Below, one piece after another: positions 55,754 through 64,000 of a stretch of DNA of 64,000 nucleotides. The notes beneath the pieces are model-generated. The model was not told where the DNA came from. It saw nothing but the letters and a program-made list of their open reading frames with translations, and searched no databases. Within the stretch, counting starts at the first letter, position 1; the number at the start of each line of letters is the position of its first letter. This DNA is from Gadus chalcogrammus (lineage: Eukaryota > Chordata > Actinopteri > Gadiformes > Gadidae), in contig NC_079419.1 in NCBI RefSeq assembly GCF_026213295.1, positions 20,159,975 through 20,223,974 on the forward strand, written 5' to 3'. The position numbers and the translations under genes were made by a program.

Positions 55754-57249
55754 AAGTTATATTATGACGGACTAACTTAAAACTAAACTCTTTATAATAT
55801 TTTTTTATTTTTAAAATGACCAGAAATAGAAGTCCACACTTGAAAACCGATAGTCCCCAGTTGGTAATGTAAGTGTGTGTGTGTGGTAGTAATTTGGAAA
55901 GGTATGTTATTGACCTTATTCTTTCACATCTAGTTCATCTAAATAGGATCACTAAATTATGAGGTCTGTACCGTTGGAATCCTTTGAGTCTTAGCTTTCA
56001 TTTACAATTTCCAGCCTAACTATAGACAAAAAAACGCCCAAATAAAACAAAAACCCGCCCAAAAACGTATATCGCCAGAAAGCTGAGGAATCATATGCTT
56101 CTGCAATGGCAAAACACGAATACACACCTTAATGCAAGCTAATTATTACTAAGTATGACATTATGTGGTATGTAAAGAAACATCTCACATATCTCTCACA
56201 CACACTGTGTAGAGAACACACTGACAGCAGCAGAAAATGGGTCTTCAATGAGATTACACAACACACAAAATAGGCATGTAAAAGACCAATGGTGAGCACA
56301 ACAAAACCCTGAATGCGACCTCATTGACTTGATAACATTATCTTCAAATCCTTTCACAATAAAAGTCCACAACATGAACCTAACTGTCCTCACTACAGTG
56401 CAGTCATATTGAAAAAAATTATATAAAAAAAAAAGTTTAAGCCAGAAGAAGCTGGAATGGAAGCGCTTGATTCCAAGCTAATATGAACATTTTACAATTG
56501 GAATGGTGAACATTTGTGGAGGGAGTAGAGTCCCAAATTTTGGAAAGAATAAGAAAGAATAAAACCAAAGAGGAACAATAGTTGAGTGCTGCATGCAGCA
56601 CTCACCTAAATAGTATAGTGCAGGATCTTTACCAAATCTACTCCGCCCTAACAAAATCAATGCATTAACCTTTCATTTGTCTAATTGTGTGTTTTGTTTA
56701 GTGTATGGATCAATATCTTCAAGTATTTAATTAATATAATTATTTTTGCCTGAAGTCAACATATGTATTTTCTTTATGTGCTGAACATCATTATATTTAT
56801 TTTGTTATTTGAATAAAGATTGTCTATGAATGGTCTAGAGAATGAAGGGTGCTGTATAAATAAACTTGCATTGCCTAGTCATTAGCATTGGTTTATGAAT
56901 TGTCAACTAAATGTGAGTGTGTAGCCTAAATCATGAAAAGAGTCAACACAGGGTACCTTATGACCATTTATTTGAACGACAGAAATGAGAACAAACGGCA
57001 ATGAGCAGCCTATAGTATCAGAAAAAATTACTGTTTGAGAAATGTTTTGAAACAAATCAAGATTTTCAAAGTAATAATAATAATGAGATAATTTGTAAAG
57101 AAACAAATAAGCAAAGTTATGAAGGGCAATTAGAATTACTTTTCAATATGTCATAACAATTTAAATTAAAGTTAATATACATGTTTATTGTGACTACATA
57201 AATATTTGAAGGTCAAGATATTCAAATCAAGTGGTACAGATTCTGTGCA
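55754..57249. other. no gene recognised; region downstream of tfrc
   Basis: AT-rich sequence beyond the presumed 3' end of the host gene. No repeat termini or coding frames recognised. Part of it may still belong to the tfrc 3' UTR if the polyadenylation site suggested at 57272 is not used. Confidence 0.4.
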
Positions 57250-57471
57250 GTTCTATTAAATTACTTTTTATTTTTCCGACGTCACAAATTAGGTTGAAAA
57301 TCCTGAACCATGCAGGCAATTATGTTGGCCATCTTTAAAACTATTCAACAGTTGTATTTTGTCCACTTGTTGTTTGAACAAAGTGACAAAAATGTGCATT
57401 TATCTGACGCCAGATTTGGCTTCATTGCCTTCATACCTTTCACAAGGGTGTGGTGGTGTGTGTGTGTCTGC

Positions 57472-57486
57472 GGGGGGGGGGGGGGG
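57472..57486. repeat. poly-G tract
   Basis: Fifteen consecutive G on the plus strand, preceded by GTGTGTGT. On the gene strand it is a C-tract inside the presumed 3' UTR. Confidence 0.9.
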
Positions 57487-58398
57487 TATAAAAGAAGCGA
57501 CCTTCTAATAATCACTGTTTCAATTGACTTAATATGAAATTAGTTTTAACCTTGGTAAAGATAGAATGTTACACAACCTTAGACACATTTTGGTTCAAGC
57601 AAAAAAAAATTAACATATATATTAATCTATCAAAAGCAACTGGGGTGGAGGGAGATAGATTGAAAGCACTAATGTGATTTTTCAAACAGTGTCATCATAA
57701 TCATGAAAGACGTCAGCTATTTAAGAGCCCACATAATGCAGACTTCACCGAAAAAAGAAATAAAAAAAATCTAAATGAAAAAAGGCACACATAAGACTAC
57801 CATCAGAAAAGCAACATAAACGTTTTAACCAAACGAAACATAACACATTTATATCTGATCTGCATCATTTGGACCACCCGCACATTTGAGAGACACGGCC
57901 TTCTCGATAAGCCCGCCAACCACAACCAATAGTTGGAACCAATGACGGCGTCATGGGATTTGTTTGGTGATTTGATTTGAAAATACAAACATACCCCGAT
58001 CCCAATGGAAACTGACGCCTTAACGCCTGCAGCCCCATAGAAGAAGCACAAGGGAGGAGGAGGAACCGGCGGTTGGGACTGGAAATATGACTTCTGAAAT
58101 GCGGCACGACCCATTACCAAGACTACTCTTCACAATAGACACCAATCTTTGGTGCCGGTTTGAAGAAGCCCGAAAGTGTTATCAGGGGCGCTATTCATGG
58201 ATCATGTGGCCACGGTTGTTTATGCCACGAAATAATTTGTGCCCTTCTGGGAACCTGCCACTGTTTGCGTCTTACAAGTCTTCTTACGCCCATCCGAGAC
58301 CTCCGAGTTAAACACAGATAAAAACGACAACTAACTGGTGATGTTAATGACAATGACAATTTGTGTATTTTATGGTGCCGTTACTGTTATATACAGAA

Positions 58399-58425
58399 AT
58401 TATGGGAAACACTGTTCCCGATAAT
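58399..58425 (-). promoter_or_regulatory. iron-responsive element 6 (IRE-E type)
   Basis: Gene-strand ATTAT, bulged C, GGGAA, loop CAGTGT, TTCCC, ATAAT: a 5-bp upper stem, fully paired lower stem, unpaired C five bases before a canonical CAGUGN loop. Confidence 0.92.
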
Positions 58426-58452
58426 ACAAAACATACACTCCCCTACAGTGAA

Positions 58453-58477
58453 ATATGGAGGACACTGCCTCCGATAT
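58453..58477 (-). promoter_or_regulatory. iron-responsive element 5 (IRE-D type)
   Basis: Gene-strand ATAT, bulged C, GGAGG, loop CAGTGT, CCTCC, ATAT. All positions pair. Confidence 0.92.
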
Positions 58478-58519
58478 GGATTAACACTGGTAGGCAAAAA
58501 CTACCTTTTTTTCCTTCAC

Positions 58520-58546
58520 ATTATGGAAGACACTGCTCCCGATAAC
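58520..58546 (-). promoter_or_regulatory. iron-responsive element 4 (IRE-C type)
   Basis: Gene-strand GTTAT, bulged C, GGGAG, loop CAGTGT, CTTCC, ATAAT. The upper stem includes one G-U pair. Canonical loop and bulge. Confidence 0.92.
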
Positions 58547-58908
58547 GTCTTCAGGATTAGAAGTATACATGCCCCCGAGAGCGCGGTACTCGCAGGGCAC
58601 CCGGGGAGCCTCCAACTGTACTGGGGCAGGATGTCTCTGACCGCAAAACCCCCAACCAACCGGACTAGTGGATGTTCAACCAAGTGGAGATCCAAACTGA
58701 AGGTTTTCTTATGCCAACCTCTGCAAGGGCCACGATTGGTAAGAGCGGTTGAATTTGACAGATTGGTGGTTTGACTACGGCATGATGGGCTGGGCGGTTT
58801 GCCGTGATTGGGCAGTTGGCCTTGACAGGTGTATCTGGCCGCCTATCAGAAGACAGGTATACTTCTTGAAGCAGATGCTGCTTTTGTCATTTCGACAGTA
58901 TAACTGTC

Positions 58909-58941
58909 ATAATTATGGAAGGCACTGCTCCCGATAATTAT
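58909..58941 (-). promoter_or_regulatory. iron-responsive element 3 (IRE-B type)
   Basis: Gene-strand ATAATTAT, bulged C, GGGAG, loop CAGTGC, CTTCC, ATAATTAT. The lower stem of 8 bp is the longest of the set. One G-U pair in the upper stem. Confidence 0.93.
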
Positions 58942-58979
58942 ATATTACATATAAAAAGATCAATAAAAAAAGAGCACTA

Positions 58980-59006
58980 TTTATAGTGAACCCTGCCACT
59001 GATAAA
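58980..59006 (-). promoter_or_regulatory. iron-responsive element 2 (IRE-A type, copy 2 in mRNA order)
   Basis: Gene-strand TTTAT, bulged C, AGTGG, loop CAGGGT, TCACT, ATAAA. The stem is well paired, but the loop is CAGGGU instead of CAGUGN. As I recall, the first IRE of mammalian TFRC has the same stems and a CAGAGU loop. Confidence 0.8.
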
Positions 59007-59028
59007 CAAGCAATAAAAAATAGCACTA

Positions 59029-59055
59029 TTTATAGTGAACCCTGCCACTGATAAA
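59029..59055 (-). promoter_or_regulatory. iron-responsive element 1 (IRE-A type, copy 1 in mRNA order)
   Basis: Same 27-base sequence as 58980-59006, 49 bases upstream on the mRNA, with shared flanks (AATAGCACT / AGAGCACT; ATAAA). The A-type IRE is therefore tandemly duplicated. Confidence 0.8.
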
Positions 59056-59886
59056 TAAATAACAAAAATAAATACAGGTATGGTTTTCTGATTCAGACTT
59101 TCAGCTGGATTTTAGAAAAATGGACTATGGGACTTTGCTCTTGGGTCAGCAAGTGGCCATTTAAGACAATCTTCACAGGAGACTAACGTGAGAATGATAA
59201 ATGGCTACCTATTTTTGTTGTTGACTGCAGGCAGCTATATCCGATTGTCTTGATTGGTTGACCATTCTAGCGGTCTGGTAACTTTTGACTCCAACACAAA
59301 ACTGTGTATTTTAGCACAATGGTACATTAAGCCTTGTCAGATACAAAACGACGAGGTGTGAATGCAATTAAAAGATCTATACAACATCAGTAGATATGAC
59401 AGCAGTTGTTGATCGCAAAGAAATTACGTTCTGTAAACAATAAAGAAATCGAACCAGTGCTCATTTTGCGATTTGTCCTGCTGTGCAAAAATTGATGTTT
59501 CCTCAAGACTGAGTGAAAGCACATCAGATAAATTACATCTTATTCAGTTAAAGTCAAAATCACAGACTTTGAGTTTACTTCCGTATTGTAGAGGTGATCA
59601 TTAGGTTTAACGCCCTCACAGTGGAATATCCTTAACCTAAACTCATTTGGAGGCCAATTCCAATTCATCATTTCAATTTGGCATTGTGGAGTTTGTGAAA
59701 ATAAAAAGGGAAACAATATATTATAAGTTAATCAGGGTGTTGGGAGTGTAGAAATCAATATTAGGATGAGCATCAAATGATGAACATCAAATGACCGATT
59801 GCGTTAAGACTGCCCTACAACTGTTGTGTCCATTTACAGGGACATCATCTGCAGATCTAAAAGCTGCCAGTTCTGCGTGATGGGAC

Positions 59887-60401
59887 TGTCACACCAAAAT
59901 TGTACCAGGGGGCGAAGATTGTACCTGCTACGTAATCCGCGTTCAAAACATTACGTTGGACGCGATTGTCCGTTGCCAGGCGGGTTCCAAAAAACATTGG
60001 CGCTCATGTTGCCAAAGACGAAATAACATAATACAGTTAACACTTGTTTTTACTTTATATTTGTATTGTATTGAATTTAGTTAGTAAACTGAGTGTTTAA
60101 AGTGTATCATCGTCTAGCTAGCTTGTTGTTTTAATAGACTCAGTTTACGAGCTAAATGCGATTAAACAATTAAATACAATACAAATACAAAGTTAGAAAC
60201 GCTAATAAATGTCATTTGTAAAATAAGTTAGCTATCAAATGTTATTTCGTCTTGTGACGCTCAATGAATGAGCCCGAATGTTTGCGAATGAACCTTCCTA
60301 CGTCATCGTTCGATCTTCCGTTGCCAGGCAGGTTTGGAATTTTCGAACGAGGATTACGTAGGCGGTACAATTTTCGCCCCCGGTACAATTTTGGTGTGAC
60401 A
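59887..60401. mobile_element. MITE with long inverted repeats, 515 bp, in tfrc 3' UTR
   Basis: Ends TGTCACACCAAAATTGTACC and GGTACAATTTTGGTGTGACA. GGAC flanks both sides (59883-59886, 60402-60405). Arms of more than 150 bp (CGTTGCCAGGC, TTTATATTTGTATTGTATT) pair across the centre, so the transcript could form a long hairpin between the stop codon and the IRE array. Relative of 62921-63744. Confidence 0.85.
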
Positions 60402-60405
60402 GGAC

Positions 60406-60494
60406 CAACGTGGTGGGACCAACCGCGTGGTGGGACCTACTTGTGGTGGGACCTACCGCGTGGTGGGACCTACCGCGTGCTGGGACCTACAGCT
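60406..60494. repeat. minisatellite, GTGGGACCTACCGCGTG units
   Basis: Five units of 16-17 bases, some changed (GTGGGACCAACC, CTGGGACCTACAGC). It lies 99-187 bases past the tfrc stop codon, next to the MITE's GGACC flank from which it may have expanded. The following TACCACTGG/ACACGTGG sequence is imperfectly inverted. Confidence 0.8.
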
Positions 60495-60592
60495 TTGAGG
60501 GGCCCATCACGTGGTAGGTCCTACCACTGGTTTTGGTTGGTACCAACACGTGGTCAGGGCCCAACCATGTGCAGGACGGGGGTGGGTGTGGT

Positions 60593-63921
<3,329 letters not shown>

Positions 63922-64000
63922 CTGGAAGATAAGGAAACGGGTAAGTTTCAAACCACAGGAGGACTTCTACCACTTTTAAATGAAATTGACAGCACGATTG

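Larger units (their letters stand above)
57250..60592 (-). other. tfrc: tfrc 3' UTR (extent inferred)
   Basis: Sequence after the tfrc stop codon contains the IRE array (59055-58399), a MITE (59887-60401) and a minisatellite. The first AATAAA on the minus strand past the last IRE is at 57272-57267, so a 3' end near 57250 is plausible, giving a 3.3-kb UTR. IRP1/IRP2 binding to such arrays stabilises the mRNA when iron is low (known for vertebrate TFRC). Confidence 0.5.

Noticed and set aside
58361..58774. 137-codon plus-strand frame across the IRE region
   Set aside because: It covers three hairpins of the opposite-strand IRE array and has no protein features.
60500..60545. CAGTGG on the gene strand near the tfrc stop as a seventh IRE
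   Set aside because: The flanking bases do not form the 5-bp upper stem and there is no bulged C at the required position.

Overview
The window looks like teleost fish genomic DNA. It is AT-rich and dense with vertebrate/fish-type mobile elements: Tx1-, L2-, RTE- and I-type LINEs, Ty3/Gypsy LTR elements, PIF/Harbinger, hAT and TTAA-type DNA transposons, and (CA)n microsatellites. At the right edge is one spliced host gene with GT-AG introns, resembling the vertebrate transferrin receptor 1 (tfrc). It runs on the minus strand and enters the window part-way through its coding sequence.

Host gene. Six consecutive in-phase exons (63921-63854, 62746-62703, 62599-62509, 62140-61919, 61325-61173, 60835-60593) encode the C-terminal ~280 residues: the end of the protease-like domain and the helical dimerisation/transferrin-binding domain. 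The 3' UTR follows toward lower coordinates. Between 59055 and 58399 it carries six hairpins with the iron-responsive-element (IRE) layout of TFRC mRNA; the first (IRE-A type) is tandemly duplicated. This array supports TFR1 rather than TFR2. The helical domain lacks the RGD triplet that mammalian TFR1 uses to bind transferrin. A 515-bp inverted-repeat MITE lies in the 3' UTR, and a relative of it lies in an intron.

1-57 kb. This is transposon territory with no host gene that I can support. From left to right: an LTR remnant; a dead hAT transposase with an interstitial telomere-like repeat; a hAT MITE inside a palindromic satellite; I-type LINE ORF1; a LINE RT end split by a TTAA element; a jockey/CR1-type LINE split by a Harbinger element (8051-10269); and smaller LINE and hAT fragments. 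Then a Tx1-clade LINE (minus strand, about 14.1-30.2 kb) is opened by two large insertions. One is a Gmr1-like Gypsy element (15344-20637), itself hit by a hAT MITE and a PIF-type MITE. The other is a Harbinger element (20832-26136) carrying a transposase and an antisense MADF-BESS gene, itself hit by two hAT MITEs. Beyond it are L2 and other LINE fragments, a Gmr1-like gag-protease remnant with LTR and PBS (32.1-35.9 kb), a Gypsy pol fragment, an RTE-type LINE (39.2-42.5 kb), a Gypsy element with paired 358-bp LTRs and TSD (44730-49652), a large inverted duplication (49.84-51.40 kb), and an L2-type LINE inside a GGGCCC-ended element (51.2-55.75 kb).

Nearly all transposon reading frames are broken. 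Many insertions nonetheless keep exact target-site duplications, so the order of insertion can be read. Family names rest on motifs and recalled family features; no database search was run.
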